64,000 nucleotides of DNA from Venatoribacter cucullus (GTDB taxonomy: Bacteria; Pseudomonadota; Gammaproteobacteria; Pseudomonadales; Oceanobacteraceae). The notes beneath the pieces were generated by a model. That model was not told the DNA's origin, searched no databases, and was given only the letters and a program-made list of their open reading frames with translations. This document shows positions 34,133 to 45,992 of this stretch, one piece after another. The first letter of the stretch is position 1. Every line of letters starts with the position of its first letter. The stretch lies in the NCBI RefSeq assembly GCF_016132445.1, contig NZ_CP046056.1:434001-498000 (forward strand), in the 5' to 3' direction. A program made the translations under genes and the position numbers.

Positions 34133-35272
34133 ATGACGACTGTTGAGTGGCAGGAAACCCGCCAGAAACTGGCGCAGAAAAAACGCTGGGTCATCAAGAT
34201 CGGCAGTGCCCTGCTGACCAACGATGGCCGTGGTCTGAATCGTGACGGTATGCAAAGCTGGGTCGACCAGATCGCCGCACTGCTGGCATTGGGGCATGAG
34301 GTTGTGCTGGTGTCGTCCGGGTCGGTGGCCGAAGGCATGACCCGGCTGGGCTGGAAAACCCGCCCGGAAGAAGTGCATAAGCTGCAGGCGGCCGCTGCGG
34401 TTGGTCAGATGGGGTTGGTACAGGCCTATGAACGGGCCTTTGCCCAGCATCAGCGCAACACCGCGCAGATTCTGCTGACCCATGATGACCTCAGTGATCG
34501 CAAGCGTTACCTGAACGCCCGCACCACGCTGCGCACGCTGCTGGACATGGGTGTGGTACCGGTCATTAACGAAAACGACACCGTGGTGACCGATGAAATC
34601 AAATTCGGTGACAACGATACGCTTGGCGCTTTGGTCGCCAACCTGGTGGAAGCCGATCTGCTGGTGATTCTGACCGACCAGCAGGGTTTGTTTACCGCTG
34701 ATCCGCGCTCTAACCCCGATGCCAAGTTAATTGCCGAAGGTCAGGCCTCGGACCCCTGTTATGCGGCCATGGCCGGTGGCGGTGGTGCGCTGGGTCGTGG
34801 CGGTATGATCACCAAGGTGCGCGCCGCCACTCTGGCTGCCCGCTCCGGTGCCGATACCCTGATCGTTGGTGGCCGGATTGACAACGTGATTACCCGGCTG
34901 CGCGCCGGCGAGGTGCTGGGCACCTTGTTGCTGGCCGACAAAGAACGCGATGCCGCCCGTAAGCAATGGCTGGCTGGTCATCTGCAGTCTCACGGTGAGC
35001 TGACCCTGGATGCCGGCGCCGTTAAAGCATTACGCGACAGCGGTCGCAGTCTGCTGCCGATTGGCGTGATTGCCGCGCAGGGTAAATTTGAACGCGGTCA
35101 GCTGGTGATCTGCAAAGATGAGCAGGGCGCGGTGGTGGCGAAAGGGCTGGTGAACTACAGCCACAAAGACGCTGCGCGCATTCTGCGTACTCCCACGGCC
35201 CAAATTGAGCAGGCGCTGGGGTATATTGCTGAGCCGGAGATTATCCACCGCGATAATCTGGTGGTGCTGTAA
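34133..35272 (+). CDS. proB: Glutamate 5-kinase
   Basis: The 379-residue enzyme phosphorylates glutamate, the first step of proline synthesis. The amino-acid-kinase domain includes [17 protein letters not shown] (about 18-34), SSGSVAEGM (about 62-70) and NENDTVV (about 145-151), and a PUA domain follows from about residue 280 ([22 protein letters not shown]-like). It is separated from proA, which lies with nadD in this window. Confidence 0.96.
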   Translation: MTTVEWQETRQKLAQKKRWVIKIGSALLTNDGRGLNRDGMQSWVDQIAALLALGHEVVLVSSGSVAEGMTRLGWKTRPEEVHKLQAAAAVGQMGLVQAYERAFAQHQRNTAQILLTHDDLSDRKRYLNARTTLRTLLDMGVVPVINENDTVVTDEIKFGDNDTLGALVANLVEADLLVILTDQQGLFTADPRSNPDAKLIAEGQASDPCYAAMAGGGGALGRGGMITKVRAATLAARSGADTLIVGGRIDNVITRLRAGEVLGTLLLADKERDAARKQWLAGHLQSHGELTLDAGAVKALRDSGRSLLPIGVIAAQGKFERGQLVICKDEQGAVVAKGLVNYSHKDAARILRTPTAQIEQALGYIAEPEIIHRDNLVVL

Positions 35273-35324
35273 GCCGCGAATTGCCGTTGTTGCAGGCCGC
35301 CGCTGTCATTAATGGAATACATGA

Positions 35325-36173
<849 letters not shown>

Positions 36174-36176
36174 GCA

Positions 36177-36245
36177 TTGTTTAACCGGGGTGTAGCCGCT
36201 AGAATACGCGCCCGTGTTGACACCGGGTCGCTATCTCTGGATAAT
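36177..36245 (+). promoter_or_regulatory. Tandem sigma-70 promoters of rpsT
   Basis: P1 is TTGTTT (36177-36182) and TAGAAT (36200-36205), 17 bp apart. P2 is a perfect TTGACA (36217-36222) and GATAAT (36240-36245), also 17 bp apart. Two promoters ahead of rpsT are also known in E. coli. Confidence 0.75.
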
Positions 36246-36292
36246 CGCGGCCCTATTAGTTCTACTGATTAACCAATTTTGAGGAGCCGACT

Positions 36293-36559
36293 GTGGCAAA
36301 TTCCGCTGGTTCTCGTAAACGCGCCCGTCAGGCTATCAAACGTCGTGCTCGCACTGTAGCCCTGCGCTCAATGGTTCGTACTTACATCAAGAAAGTACAC
36401 GCCGCTGTTGCAAGCAACGACTATGATCAAGCTCAGGCCGCATTTACCAAGACTCAACCTTACATCGACAAGATGGTGAACAAGGGCATTCTGCATAAGA
36501 ATACCGCTGGTCGCATCAAAAGCCGTCTGAACGCTAAGGTATTCGCTCTGAAAGGTTAA
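36293..36559 (+). CDS. rpsT: 30S ribosomal protein S20
   Basis: The 88-residue protein starts at GTG 36293 behind GAGGAG. It has the S20 sequence: ANSAGSRKRARQAIKRRARTV, then a long helix and the end KNTAGRIKSRLNAKVFAL. A non-AUG start is typical of rpsT and is linked to its autoregulation in E. coli. Confidence 0.97.
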   Translation: MANSAGSRKRARQAIKRRARTVALRSMVRTYIKKVHAAVASNDYDQAQAAFTKTQPYIDKMVNKGILHKNTAGRIKSRLNAKVFALKG

Positions 36560-36581
36560 TCCTGACAGCAGTGAATAAAAG

Positions 36582-36604
36582 AACCCGCTTCGGCGGGTTT
36601 TTTT
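36582..36604 (+). terminator. Rho-independent terminator of rpsT
   Basis: AACCCGC (36582-36588) pairs with GCGGGTT (36593-36599) around a TTCG tetraloop, followed by a run of Ts to 36604. Confidence 0.92.
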
Positions 36605-36682
36605 ATGCGCCGGCGCTGCATTCCGGAGCCGCCGGCGTATGATAACGGGCTTTCCGCCCGTAGGGATTACCGAGAACCGCTC

Positions 36683-38257
36683 ATGGCAGAACAAGCTCAA
36701 CCCCCTGTACCGCCCGCCAATAAAAATCCGGGCCTGCTGCGTTCATCGTCCATTGTCAGCCTGATGACCTTGCTCAGCCGGGTGCTGGGGCTGATCCGGG
36801 ATGTGGTGGTGGCGCAGTATTTCGGCGCCCGTGCCGACCCGTTTTTTGTCGCCTTTAAAATCCCCAATTTTTTCCGTCGTCTGTTTGCCGAAGGGGCATT
36901 TTCGGTGGCCTTTGTACCGGTGCTGAGTGAATACCGGCGGTTGCGGCCACTGGATGAGGTGCGCTTGCTGGTGGCGCGGGTATCCGGGGTGCTGGGCAGT
37001 GCGCTGCTGGCGGTGACGGTGGCCGCCATTATGCTGGCCGATTATCTGCCCTGGGTATTCGCACCGGGCTTTCGCAGTGACCCGGCAAAGTTCGCCTTAA
37101 CCGCGGATCTGCTGCGTATTACTTTCCCGTATTTATTGTTTATTTCCCTGGCGGCCTTTGCTTCATCGGTGCTGAACAGCTATGGCCGCTTTGCGGTGCC
37201 GGCCTTTACGCCGGTGCTGCTGAATGTCTGTCTGATTATCGCCACGGTTTATGCCACCCCGCTGTTTGAAGAACCCTTATTCGCGCTGGCCTGGGGGGTG
37301 TTTTTTGCCGGGCTGGTGCAGATGCTGTTTCAGCTGCCCTTTATTGCCCGGCTGGGGTTGCTGGTGCGGCCGCAGTATCAACCCAAAGATGAGGGGGTGC
37401 GCCGTATTGGCGGGCTGATGGTGCCGGCGTTGTTCGGGGTGTCGGTCAGCCAGATCAATCTGCTGCTGGATACCTTGCTGGCATCGTTTCTGGAGCCCGG
37501 TTCGGTCAGCTGGCTGTATTATTCTGACCGCCTGAATAACCTGCCACTGGGCGTCTTTGCCATTGCCATCGGCGTGGTGATTCTGCCGGCGCTGTCGGGT
37601 CGCCATGCGGCGCAGGAACAGGACGGTTTTTCCCGCACCCTCGACTGGGCTGTGCGGTTGGTATTGCTGATTGCTGTGCCGGCATCGTTAGCGCTGATGG
37701 TATTGGCCACGCCCCTGATGGCGACCATTTTTTATTACGGTGAGATTACCGCCTATGACGTGGCGCAGATGAGCCTGAGCCTGCAGGCCTATGGCGCCGG
37801 TTTGCTGGCCTTTATGTTAATTAAAGTGCTGGCGCCGGGTTTCTATGCCCGCCAGGACACCAAAACCCCGGTCAAAATCGGTATTCAGGCCATGGTGGTA
37901 AACATGGTGCTGAACCTGATTCTGGTATTTCCCTTTGCCCATGCCGGGCTGGCGCTGGCCACCTCGCTGTCGGCCTATTTCAATGCCTATATGCTGTACC
38001 GTGGTTTGCGTAAAGCCGGTGCCTATGAGCATCAGAGTGGCTGGCCCCGTTTTCTGCTGATTGCGTTACTGGCCAACAGTGCGCTGCTGGCGTTAATTCT
38101 GCTGCTGATGGGGCCGGCCGCGCAATGGCTGGACTGGAGTGCGGTGCAGCGGGCCGGCTGGATGACCGTGCTGGTGGTCAGCAGTGTGGCGCTGTATGCC
38201 GGGGTACTGGTGGCGGCGGGGCTGCGTCTGCGCCATTTGCGCGGTGAAGTGTTCTGA
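36683..38257 (+). CDS. murJ: Lipid II flippase MurJ
   Basis: From ATG 36683 the protein has 524 residues with about 14 membrane helices. The N-terminal SSIVSLMTLLSRVLGLIRDVVVA segment is the family signature, followed by FFVAFKIPNFFRRLFAEGAFS. MurJ exports lipid II across the inner membrane. It follows rpsT as in Pseudomonas and precedes ribF. Confidence 0.94.
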   Translation: MAEQAQPPVPPANKNPGLLRSSSIVSLMTLLSRVLGLIRDVVVAQYFGARADPFFVAFKIPNFFRRLFAEGAFSVAFVPVLSEYRRLRPLDEVRLLVARVSGVLGSALLAVTVAAIMLADYLPWVFAPGFRSDPAKFALTADLLRITFPYLLFISLAAFASSVLNSYGRFAVPAFTPVLLNVCLIIATVYATPLFEEPLFALAWGVFFAGLVQMLFQLPFIARLGLLVRPQYQPKDEGVRRIGGLMVPALFGVSVSQINLLLDTLLASFLEPGSVSWLYYSDRLNNLPLGVFAIAIGVVILPALSGRHAAQEQDGFSRTLDWAVRLVLLIAVPASLALMVLATPLMATIFYYGEITAYDVAQMSLSLQAYGAGLLAFMLIKVLAPGFYARQDTKTPVKIGIQAMVVNMVLNLILVFPFAHAGLALATSLSAYFNAYMLYRGLRKAGAYEHQSGWPRFLLIALLANSALLALILLLMGPAAQWLDWSAVQRAGWMTVLVVSSVALYAGVLVAAGLRLRHLRGEVF

Positions 38258-38317
38258 GTATCCCGGTTATCCTGTGGCCGGCCGGGTAAATGGCTGTTAC
38301 CGAAGCGGCAGGTTGGC

Positions 38318-38323
38318 TATAAT
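38318..38323 (+). promoter_or_regulatory. Promoter -10 element upstream of ribF
   Basis: TATAAT at 38318-38323 is a perfect -10 hexamer 34 bp before the ribF start; the -35 region (TGTTAC, 38295-38300) is weak. Confidence 0.5.
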
Positions 38324-38356
38324 TCCGCCCTTTCAAATGGCAGGTAGACAAGGCTG

Positions 38357-39307
38357 ATGCGCCTATTGCGTGGGCTCCATAACATTCCGGCAGACTTCCG
38401 CGGTTGTGCGGCAACCATCGGTAATTTCGATGGTCTGCACCTGGGTCATCAGGGGATTTTGCGGGCGCTGAAAGACGTGGCGGCGGCGCAGGGCGTGCCC
38501 ACGCTGGTGATGCTGTTTGAACCTCAGCCAAAAGAGTTTTTCGCCCCGCAGGCGGCGCCGGCCCGGTTAGCCAATTTACGCGAAAAACTGCAGGATCTGG
38601 CCAGCCATCATGTCGATTATGTGTTGTGTCTGCCTTTCAATCAGGCGCTGCGGTCGATGCCGGCGCAGGCCTTTATCGAACAGATTCTGCTGCAGGCGTT
38701 ACGGGTTAAGCACCTGATTGTCGGTGATGATTTCCGCTTTGGCTGTGACCGCAGTGGTGATTACCGCGCGCTGGCAGCTGCCGGCCACCAACATGGTTTT
38801 CAGGTGCAGGATTCGCCCACGCTGGAGCTCGACAGTGAGCGCGTCAGCAGTACCCGCGTGCGTACCGAACTTTCGGCTAATAATCTCAGCCGGGTGGCGC
38901 ACCTGCTGGGGCGGCCGTACCGGATGTCGGGGCGGGTGGCTTTTGGCCGTCAGCTGGGTCGCCAGCTCGATACGCCCACCGCCAATGTGATGGTTAACCG
39001 CCGCCAGTTACCCTTAACCGGTGTGTTTGCAGTGCAGGTGACCGAAGAGGAAAGCGGGCGCCGCTTTAGCGGTGTTGCCAACTGCGGTATCAAGCCCACG
39101 GTGGCCGGGGTGCCGGAACCTTCGCTGGAAGTGCACCTGTTTGATTTCAGCGGCAATCTTTACCACCGCCACCTGACGGTGGAGTTTGTGCACAAACTCC
39201 GTGATGAACAAAAATTTGCCGGCCTGGCGGAATTACAGCAGGCCATCGCCGCCGATAAACAGGCAGCCCGACAGTATTTTGCGGCCCGCACTGCGGCCGG
39301 CCATTAA
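38357..39307 (+). CDS. ribF: Bifunctional riboflavin kinase/FMN adenylyltransferase
   Basis: The 316-residue enzyme makes FMN and FAD. The N-terminal adenylyltransferase domain has ATIGNFDGLHLGHQGIL (about 18-34), and the kinase domain starts near residue 185 with YRMSGRVAFGRQLGRQLDTPTANV (GxxxGxxxGxPTAN). It sits upstream of ileS and lspA, its usual context. Confidence 0.95.
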   Translation: MRLLRGLHNIPADFRGCAATIGNFDGLHLGHQGILRALKDVAAAQGVPTLVMLFEPQPKEFFAPQAAPARLANLREKLQDLASHHVDYVLCLPFNQALRSMPAQAFIEQILLQALRVKHLIVGDDFRFGCDRSGDYRALAAAGHQHGFQVQDSPTLELDSERVSSTRVRTELSANNLSRVAHLLGRPYRMSGRVAFGRQLGRQLDTPTANVMVNRRQLPLTGVFAVQVTEEESGRRFSGVANCGIKPTVAGVPEPSLEVHLFDFSGNLYHRHLTVEFVHKLRDEQKFAGLAELQQAIAADKQAARQYFAARTAAGH

Positions 39308-39340
39308 CCGAATAACGACTTTCAGAAAAGTGACTCAGCT

Positions 39341-42235
39341 ATGAACGATAAAGTGGAAAGCCAGTACAAAGCGACGCTGAACCTGCCCGATACCGAATTC
39401 CCGATGCGGGGCAATCTGGCGCAGCGCGAGCCGGCCATGCTGGCGCGCTGGGAAGAGATGGGCCTGTATCAGAAAATCCGTCAGGCCCGTGCCGGCCGTG
39501 ACCGCTTTGTGCTGCACGATGGCCCGCCCTATGCCAACGGCAATATTCATATTGGCCATGCGGTTAACAAAATTCTGAAAGACATGATCGTTAAATCCCA
39601 GACCATGAGCGGTAAAGATTCCCCCTATGTGCCAGGCTGGGATTGTCATGGCCTGCCAATCGAACTGAAAGTGGAAGAGCTGGTCGGCAAAGTGGGCGAT
39701 AAAGTCAGCGCCAGCGAATTCCGCAAGCATTGCCGCGAATACGCCGCCGGTCAGGTGGATGGTCAGCGCCGTGATTTCAAACGTTTAATGGTGCTGGGTG
39801 ACTGGGAAAATCCCTACCTGACCATGAACTTTAATTTTGAAGCCGACATTATCCGCACGCTGGGCAAAATCATTGCCAACGGTCATCTGCACAAAGGCTT
39901 TAAACCGGTGAACTGGTGTTCCGATTGCGGCTCAGCCCTGGCTGAGGCGGAAGTGGAATATCAGGATAAAAAATCCATCGCTATTGATGTGAAATTCCCC
40001 TTTGCTGCGCCTGAAGCGTTGCTGGAAAAATTTGCCGCCGATGCGGCACTGGCCAGCAAGCCGGTGAGCATTGTGATCTGGACCACCACGCCCTGGACGC
40101 TGCCGGCCAACGAAGCGGTGTCGGTGCATCCGACGCTGGAATACTCGCTGGTGTGGCTGCAGGAAGCCGATGAAATTCTGCTGCTGGCCAGCGATCTGGT
40201 GGCCAGTGCCATGCAGCGTTATGGCATTGCCGCCGACGCCTATCAGGTGGTGGGAACGGCTCAGGGGGCGGCGTTCGGCCAGCTCAGCGGTCAGGAACAC
40301 GCGCCTTTTGTGGTGCAGCATCCCTTTATGCCGGCCGTCAGTGGCGGGCCAAAATTTGTCCCCGTGATTACCGGTGAGCACGTGACCGCCGACTCCGGTA
40401 CCGGGGCCGTACACACCGCGCCGATGCACGGTGCCGACGACTATGTGGTATCCGAGCATTACGGCATTAAAGCCGCCGAAATGCTGGTGGATGGCAGCGG
40501 TAAATTCATCAGCAATGCCGCTCTGGATGCGCTGGAACTCAGTGGTTTAAGCACCGCCGACAAAGGCAATTTCCGCGTGCTGGGTTTGCTGGCAGAACAC
40601 AATGCGCTGCTGAAAAAAGAAAATATTACTCACAGCTATCCGCACTGCTGGCGCCATAAAACACCGATTATTTTCCGCGCCACGCCGCAGTGGTTTATCA
40701 GCATGCATCAGGCCGGTTTGCTGCAGCAGGCCATGCACGAAGTTGAGCACAGCGTTGAATGGCGACCGGGCTGGGGTAAAGCCCGTATTGAAGGCATGAT
40801 GACCGACCGTCCCGACTGGTGTATTTCCCGTCAGCGTACCTGGGGCGTGCCCATTGCATTGTTCGTGCACAAAGACACCAGCGCGCTGCACCCGGATACC
40901 CCGGCATTAATTGAGCAGGTGGCGAAAAAAGTGGAACAGCAGGGCATTGATGCCTGGTTTGATCTGGACGCTGCCGAACTGCTGGGGGCTGACGCCGCCA
41001 ACTATGTGAAAGTGACCGATACCCTGGATGTGTGGTTCGACTCTGGCGTGACCCACAGTGCGGTATTACGCCAGCGCGACGAACTGGGCTTCCCGGCGGC
41101 CATGTATCTGGAAGGTTCTGACCAGCACCGTGGCTGGTTCCAGAGCTCGCTGCTGACCAGTGTCGCCGCTTACGGTACTGCGCCGTATCACACCGTGCTG
41201 ACTCACGGTTTTACCGTGGATGCGCAGGGCCGCAAAATGTCGAAATCCCTCGGCAATACCGTTGAGCCGCAAAAAGTGATCAACGAGCTGGGCGCCGATA
41301 TTCTGCGCTGGTGGGTGGCCGACACCGATTACAGCGGTGAAATGACCGTCTCCAACGAAATTCTGAAACGTAACGCCGACGCATATCGGCGTGTGCGAAA
41401 CACCTGTCGTTTCCTGCTGGCCAATATCAACGGCTTTAATCCGGCCACCGACAAAGTCGCCGGCGAGCAGCTGTTGCCGCTGGATGCCTGGATGGTGGAT
41501 TACACCCGTCAGTTGCAGGACAAAGTGCAGGTTTTTTACCAGAACTATGACTTTAAAGGCCTGACCAAAACCCTGATGAATTTCTGCGTGGCCGAGCTGG
41601 GCGGTTTTTATCTGGATGTGATTAAAGACCGTCAGTACACCTGCAAAGCCGATGGCCTGCCGCGCCGCAGCGCCCAAACCGCCTTGTTCCATGTGGCCGA
41701 AGCCATGGCGCGCTGGATTGCCCCGATTCTGTCGTTCACCGCCGAAGAGATCTGGGACTTGCTGCCGGGTGAACGGGAAGAGTCGGTACTGCTGGCCGAA
41801 TGGTATACCGGCTTCCCGGATACCGGCGCGCAAGCGCTGCCAGCTGCTTACTGGGCCAGCATTCAGGCGGTGAAAGAAGCGGTGAACGGTGTGCTGGAAC
41901 AGGCCCGTACCGATAAAACCATCGGCGCCAGCCTCAGTGCCAACGTCGTGCTGTTCGCCGAGCCGGCCTTAAAAGCCGAGCTGGAAAAACTGGGTGATGA
42001 ACTGCGCTTTGTGCTGATTACCTCCGGGGTGGAGATCCGTGATTTCAGCGCCGCTGGCGGCAAAGACACTGAGCTGGCCGGCCTGCGCGTTGAGGTGCAG
42101 GTCGCCGAGGAAGAAAAATGCGAACGCTGCTGGCACCACAGTGCCTCGGTGGGCAGCCATGTGGCACACCCTACGCTCTGTACCCGCTGTGTTGACAACG
42201 TTGAGGGTGACGGCGAAATCCGTCGCTTTGCCTGA
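39341..42235 (+). CDS. ileS: Isoleucyl-tRNA synthetase
   Basis: The 964-residue class I enzyme has the HIGH motif in [18 protein letters not shown] (about 58-75), editing-domain sequences near [16 protein letters not shown] (about 248-263), the KMSKS loop in [10 protein letters not shown] (about 630-639) and a C-terminal zinc finger (CERCWHH and CTRC). This is the type I, mupirocin-sensitive form, judging by the C-terminal zinc finger. Its stop overlaps the lspA ATG. Confidence 0.97.
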   Translation: MNDKVESQYKATLNLPDTEFPMRGNLAQREPAMLARWEEMGLYQKIRQARAGRDRFVLHDGPPYANGNIHIGHAVNKILKDMIVKSQTMSGKDSPYVPGWDCHGLPIELKVEELVGKVGDKVSASEFRKHCREYAAGQVDGQRRDFKRLMVLGDWENPYLTMNFNFEADIIRTLGKIIANGHLHKGFKPVNWCSDCGSALAEAEVEYQDKKSIAIDVKFPFAAPEALLEKFAADAALASKPVSIVIWTTTPWTLPANEAVSVHPTLEYSLVWLQEADEILLLASDLVASAMQRYGIAADAYQVVGTAQGAAFGQLSGQEHAPFVVQHPFMPAVSGGPKFVPVITGEHVTADSGTGAVHTAPMHGADDYVVSEHYGIKAAEMLVDGSGKFISNAALDALELSGLSTADKGNFRVLGLLAEHNALLKKENITHSYPHCWRHKTPIIFRATPQWFISMHQAGLLQQAMHEVEHSVEWRPGWGKARIEGMMTDRPDWCISRQRTWGVPIALFVHKDTSALHPDTPALIEQVAKKVEQQGIDAWFDLDAAELLGADAANYVKVTDTLDVWFDSGVTHSAVLRQRDELGFPAAMYLEGSDQHRGWFQSSLLTSVAAYGTAPYHTVLTHGFTVDAQGRKMSKSLGNTVEPQKVINELGADILRWWVADTDYSGEMTVSNEILKRNADAYRRVRNTCRFLLANINGFNPATDKVAGEQLLPLDAWMVDYTRQLQDKVQVFYQNYDFKGLTKTLMNFCVAELGGFYLDVIKDRQYTCKADGLPRRSAQTALFHVAEAMARWIAPILSFTAEEIWDLLPGEREESVLLAEWYTGFPDTGAQALPAAYWASIQAVKEAVNGVLEQARTDKTIGASLSANVVLFAEPALKAELEKLGDELRFVLITSGVEIRDFSAAGGKDTELAGLRVEVQVAEEEKCERCWHHSASVGSHVAHPTLCTRCVDNVEGDGEIRRFA

Positions 42236-42732
42236 TGAGCAAACAAGCGTCTGCGGCCATCTGGTTATGGCTGGCGGTGGCGGTATTTGTACTGGATATT
42301 GCCACCAAGCAGCTGGCGGAAATGTTGCTGGTGTACGCGCAGCCGGTGGAAATTCTGCCGGTGCTGAATTTCACCCTGCTGTATAACCCGGGTGCGGCGT
42401 TCAGTTTTCTGGCCGACCAGAGCGGTTGGCAGCGCTGGTTTTTTACTGCGATTAAACTGGCTGTCAGCATTATGCTGATTGTCTGGATTACCCGTCTGCC
42501 GCGTACCCTGTTGTGGTTACCGGCTGCGCTGGCGTTGATCCTGGGCGGGGCGTTAGGTAACTTATTTGACCGGGTGCTGTTTGGCCATGTGATTGATTTT
42601 ATTTCGGTGCATTGGCAAAACGCCTATTTTCCGGCATTTAACCTTGCCGATTCTGCCATCTCTATCGGTGCCGTGATGATGGTGGTGGATGTCATCCGCG
42701 AAACCTGGCACGACTGGCGGCAGCGCCGCTGA
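42235..42732 (+). CDS. lspA: Lipoprotein signal peptidase LspA
   Basis: The 165-residue membrane aspartic protease cleaves lipoprotein signal peptides. The catalytic Asp pair lies in GALGNLFDRVLFGHVIDFI (about 104-122) and FPAFNLADSAISIGAVMM (about 132-149). The ileS-lspA overlap (TGATG) is common. Confidence 0.95.
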   Translation: MSKQASAAIWLWLAVAVFVLDIATKQLAEMLLVYAQPVEILPVLNFTLLYNPGAAFSFLADQSGWQRWFFTAIKLAVSIMLIVWITRLPRTLLWLPAALALILGGALGNLFDRVLFGHVIDFISVHWQNAYFPAFNLADSAISIGAVMMVVDVIRETWHDWRQRR

Positions 42733-42753
42733 ACCCATTAACCGGAGTAACCT

Positions 42754-43197
42754 ATGTCGATCGGAATTATTGCACCAGGCAGTCAGATCAGTATGCACTT
42801 TGCTTTGCGTCTGGACGGTGGCGACGTTGTGGATTCTACCTTTGACGCTACCCCGGCGCGCTTCGCGTTGGGCGATGGCAATTTACTGCCGGGCTTTGAA
42901 GAATTTCTGCTGGGCTTAACCACCGGCGACCACAAAACCTTCAGTATTCCGCCGGAGAAGGCTTTTGGTCAGCCGAATCCGCAGAACATGCAGGAAATGA
43001 AGCGCAGCACTTTTCCGGTGGATATGCCGGTTGCCCCCGGCCTGATGGTCTCTTTTGCTGATGCTCAGGGCTCAGAATTGCCTGGTGTAATCAGCCGCGT
43101 GGAAGGTGATTGGGTTACGGTCGATTTTAATCATCCGCTGGCCGGTAAAACCCTGCAGTTTGAAGTGCAGATTCTTGAGGTTGCTGATGAACATTAA
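42754..43197 (+). CDS. fkpB: FKBP-type peptidyl-prolyl isomerase
   Basis: The 147-residue SlpA/FkpB-type isomerase has the FKBP core with [30 protein letters not shown] and an inserted chaperone flap. It starts at ATG 42754 with CGGAG upstream, in the lspA-fkpB-ispH order of Pseudomonas, and overlaps ispH by 11 bp. Confidence 0.94.
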   Translation: MSIGIIAPGSQISMHFALRLDGGDVVDSTFDATPARFALGDGNLLPGFEEFLLGLTTGDHKTFSIPPEKAFGQPNPQNMQEMKRSTFPVDMPVAPGLMVSFADAQGSELPGVISRVEGDWVTVDFNHPLAGKTLQFEVQILEVADEH

Positions 43198-44137
43198 GCT
43201 GGCCAATCCGCGTGGCTTTTGTGCCGGCGTTGACCGAGCCATTGATATCGTTAACCGGGCGCTGGAACTGTTTGAACCGCCGATTTATGTGCGCCATGAA
43301 GTGGTGCACAACAAATTTGTGGTGAACGATCTGCGCGACCGGGGAGCGGTGTTTGTCGACGAACTCGATGAAGTGCCGGATAACAGCATCGTTATTTTCT
43401 CGGCCCACGGCGTGTCACAGGCGGTGCGTAAAAACGCCGCTGACCGGGGTTTGCGCGTATTTGATGCTACCTGTCCGCTGGTGACCAAAGTGCATCTGGA
43501 AGTGAGCCGTTACAGCGCCGATGGCAGCGAATGCATTCTGATTGGCCACAAAGGCCACCCGGAAGTGGAAGGCACCATGGGCCAGTACGATAACCGCAAA
43601 GGCGGCGCTATTTATCTGGTGGAAAATCAGGCTGATGTGCTTCAGTTGCAGGTGAAAAACCCGCAAAAACTCTTTTATGTTACCCAGACAACCCTGTCGA
43701 TGGACGATACTGCGGCGGTTATTCAGACGCTGCGGGAAACCTTTCCGCACATTCAGGGCCCGCGTCACGATGATATTTGCTACGCCACCCAAAATCGTCA
43801 GGATGCAGTCAAAAAATTAGCCGTGGATAACCAGTTGATTCTGGTGGTGGGGTCGCCCAACAGCTCCAACTCCAATCGCCTGCGCGAGCTGGGCGAGCGT
43901 ATGGGGGCCAAAGCCTATCTGATCGACAGCGCGACGGAAATTCAGCCGCAATGGCTGGAAGGCGTTGATTCGGTCGGAATTACTGCCGGTGCATCGGCTC
44001 CCGAAGTGCTGGTGCAGGAAGTGGTTAAGCGGCTGGTGGAGCTGGGCGGTAACGCCCCCCAGGAGCTGATCGGCATTCCGGAAAATGTGGTGTTTTCGTT
44101 GCCGAAAGAATTGCGTTTGCATCCGGCCGGAGAATAA
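43187..44137 (+). CDS. ispH: 4-hydroxy-3-methylbut-2-enyl diphosphate reductase
   Basis: The 316-residue enzyme performs the last step of the non-mevalonate isoprenoid pathway. The three [4Fe-4S] Cys ligands are in [12 protein letters not shown] (about residue 12), [11 protein letters not shown] (about 96) and [11 protein letters not shown] (about 197), and [13 protein letters not shown] is the substrate loop. The ATG overlaps fkpB by 11 bp, arguing for coupled translation. Confidence 0.96.
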   Translation: MNIKLANPRGFCAGVDRAIDIVNRALELFEPPIYVRHEVVHNKFVVNDLRDRGAVFVDELDEVPDNSIVIFSAHGVSQAVRKNAADRGLRVFDATCPLVTKVHLEVSRYSADGSECILIGHKGHPEVEGTMGQYDNRKGGAIYLVENQADVLQLQVKNPQKLFYVTQTTLSMDDTAAVIQTLRETFPHIQGPRHDDICYATQNRQDAVKKLAVDNQLILVVGSPNSSNSNRLRELGERMGAKAYLIDSATEIQPQWLEGVDSVGITAGASAPEVLVQEVVKRLVELGGNAPQELIGIPENVVFSLPKELRLHPAGE

Positions 44138-44145
44138 TCCGGCCG
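44124..44145. other. Hairpin across the ispH stop codon
   Basis: CGGCCGGA (44124-44131) and TCCGGCCG (44138-44145) form an eight-base-pair stem around GAATAA, which holds the stop codon. No T-run follows on either strand, so it is only a possible convergent-gene terminator for ispH and pilE. Confidence 0.45.
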
Positions 44146-44161
44146 CAGTCATTCAGGCTGA

Positions 44162-44566
44162 TTACAAATCGTATTCTTTACTGCCGACCTTGCGTGTCTG
44201 CTTACCGGCGCTGTTAAAAATCAGATCACCATCTTTGGCCTGGTTACCCTGGGCTGTCGCGTACAGTTGTACGCACTGGGTGTAGGCCATGTTGCCGCAC
44301 CGCTGCACCCCAATTACATAATGTCCCTTGGGTGTGGTCATGGTGGCTGTGGCCATACCCAGCTTGGTCAGGGTATCGGCATATTCCATATTGTCCGCAA
44401 AGTAGCGTTCCTGCGCATTCAGCAGTGCCTGTAAGTTTTCCAGGCCATCGCTGCGGTCAGCACGCATGGTGTAGTTCTGATACGAAGGCACAGCAACTGA
44501 GGCCAGAATGGCGACAATGGCCAATACGACCATGAGTTCAAGAATAGTGATGCCGGATTGTTTCAT
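44162..44566 (-). CDS. pilE: Minor type IV pilin PilE
   Basis: The 134-residue product has a type IV prepilin leader MKQSG and the N-methylated segment ITILELMVVLAIVAILASVAVPSYQNY (residues 5-31), with Glu five residues after the cleavage. The C-terminal domain has two Cys (CGN and CVQ) that could form the D-loop disulfide. It lies last in the minor-pilin run and converges with ispH, as in Pseudomonas. Confidence 0.88.
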   Translation of the reverse strand: MKQSGITILELMVVLAIVAILASVAVPSYQNYTMRADRSDGLENLQALLNAQERYFADNMEYADTLTKLGMATATMTTPKGHYVIGVQRCGNMAYTQCVQLYATAQGNQAKDGDLIFNSAGKQTRKVGSKEYDL

Positions 44567-44577
44567 GGTTTTTCCTG

Positions 44578-45423
44578 TTACAGCTTTTTAGTGTTCGGGA
44601 ACCACACGGTTCCATTCTGTACATAGCGGGCAGCGCCGTCCTGAAATGTGATCGGATCGGCATCCAGCAGGCCATAAGCGCGGGCATCCGGGGTTAAGGT
44701 GCTGCCACCAAATTCACGCGCCAGAATGGCCACCCGGATACCGACTACGCGCTCCCAGTTGGTGACGTTGGTAGGTGCAACAAAACGCTGCGGGTTGCCA
44801 TCGGCATCGGCAATGCCGACCAGAATGTGCAGGCTTTCAACGCCGTTGGCAATGGCTTGCGAGTCAGCGATGCGGGTGCCGTTTTCTTCATAAGTGGCAC
44901 AGCGCAGCTCGTAATCATCGGTGGTACTGGCGTTACCGGTATTGGGCTGAACCCAATACACATCGATTACAAATTCCTGATTATTAACAATGGCTGCGGG
45001 CAGGGCTTCACCGGCACAGGTCTGTACATCACGGTCCGGTGGCGTTACACCGTCACGGGCACCGGTACTGCGGCGGATTGCAATACGGTCGCCACCGCTG
45101 CCGTGATCATTGGTGTCAAAGGTGCAATGGGCATTGTTGGCTGGCGGCAAGGGTGCCCCGGCCTGGCACAAGACTGCCATGGGCGATTGCGATTCACTGG
45201 ATTGATAGTTGCTGTTGTAGCCAGCTACTGACAATTGTTCATCCAGCCAGGCCATCACCAGACGGCCGGTTTCCTGAGCCTGAGCCTGGCCTTCTGACGT
45301 AGCCGCCGTACGGGCGCTGGTGATCATGATGTTCATAATAAAATACGAAATAATCACGCTCAGCACGCTGGCCAGCATTAATTCAATAAGCGTCATACCC
45401 GACTGACGGGACAGGCGTTTCAT
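44578..45423 (-). CDS. pilW: Minor pilin PilW
   Basis: The 281-residue product has the prepilin signature GMTLIELMLASVLSVIISYFIMNIMI (residues 9-34) and the long PilW-type C-terminal domain with repeated Cys and an extended region holding the SGGDRIAIRRSTG-type segment. Minor pilins prime pilus assembly with PilY1. The pilV stop overlaps its start by four bases. Confidence 0.88.
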   Translation of the reverse strand: MKRLSRQSGMTLIELMLASVLSVIISYFIMNIMITSARTAATSEGQAQAQETGRLVMAWLDEQLSVAGYNSNYQSSESQSPMAVLCQAGAPLPPANNAHCTFDTNDHGSGGDRIAIRRSTGARDGVTPPDRDVQTCAGEALPAAIVNNQEFVIDVYWVQPNTGNASTTDDYELRCATYEENGTRIADSQAIANGVESLHILVGIADADGNPQRFVAPTNVTNWERVVGIRVAILAREFGGSTLTPDARAYGLLDADPITFQDGAARYVQNGTVWFPNTKKL

Positions 45424-45992
45424 AATTGCACCTCGCGTACCAGTGTTGCGGTCCGGCGCTCATTGTTTTCATCAATGATGTAAAGTGCATTGCCGTTATC
45501 ATCCGTTCCCGATGTTCTGGTGTCCCATGTAAGCCGTAAGGTTGCACTTTGCTGGGCGGCATTAATCTGAACGTTCAGTACCGGATTGCTGATAAAGTCA
45601 GCACTGGATGAACGTACGTCAGTACCGTTAGCGACATAGTTTTTCTGGCACACCAGATCCCACAAATCGAAGGCGGCAATTTGCTGAGCCGAGCAGTTCG
45701 CTGCAGCAGTTCGACTGAAGCCATCGTGGTAATCGGCACAAATGGTGGGCGGGGCAGCAGGGCAGGCATAGTTGCCGTTCGTGGCGTAGTCATTCAAACC
45801 GCTGGCATTGATATTCATCCGGTCAGCCAGATCTTCCAGTATCCAGACCGCCTGCGAGCGGTTGCCGGAATCCTGAGCCGCGCGATTAGACTGCAGCTGC
45901 AGCGAGCTGATACCCAGCAAGCCAACGGTGGTGATGCTGATGGTTACCAGCACCTCCACCATATTAAAACCCCGTTGTTTTATTGCGGACAT
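45420..45992 (-). CDS. pilV: Minor pilin PilV
   Basis: The 190-residue product has the prepilin leader KQRGFNMVEVLVTISITTVGLLGISSLQL (residues 5-33), the PilV variant in which F-x-M-V-E follows the Gly. The remaining domain has four Cys (CPAAPPTICADYH, NCSAQ, VCQKN). It overlaps pilW by four bases and fimU by 13 bases, so the minor pilins are probably co-translated. Confidence 0.88.
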   Translation of the reverse strand: MSAIKQRGFNMVEVLVTISITTVGLLGISSLQLQSNRAAQDSGNRSQAVWILEDLADRMNINASGLNDYATNGNYACPAAPPTICADYHDGFSRTAAANCSAQQIAAFDLWDLVCQKNYVANGTDVRSSSADFISNPVLNVQINAAQQSATLRLTWDTRTSGTDDNGNALYIIDENNERRTATLVREVQL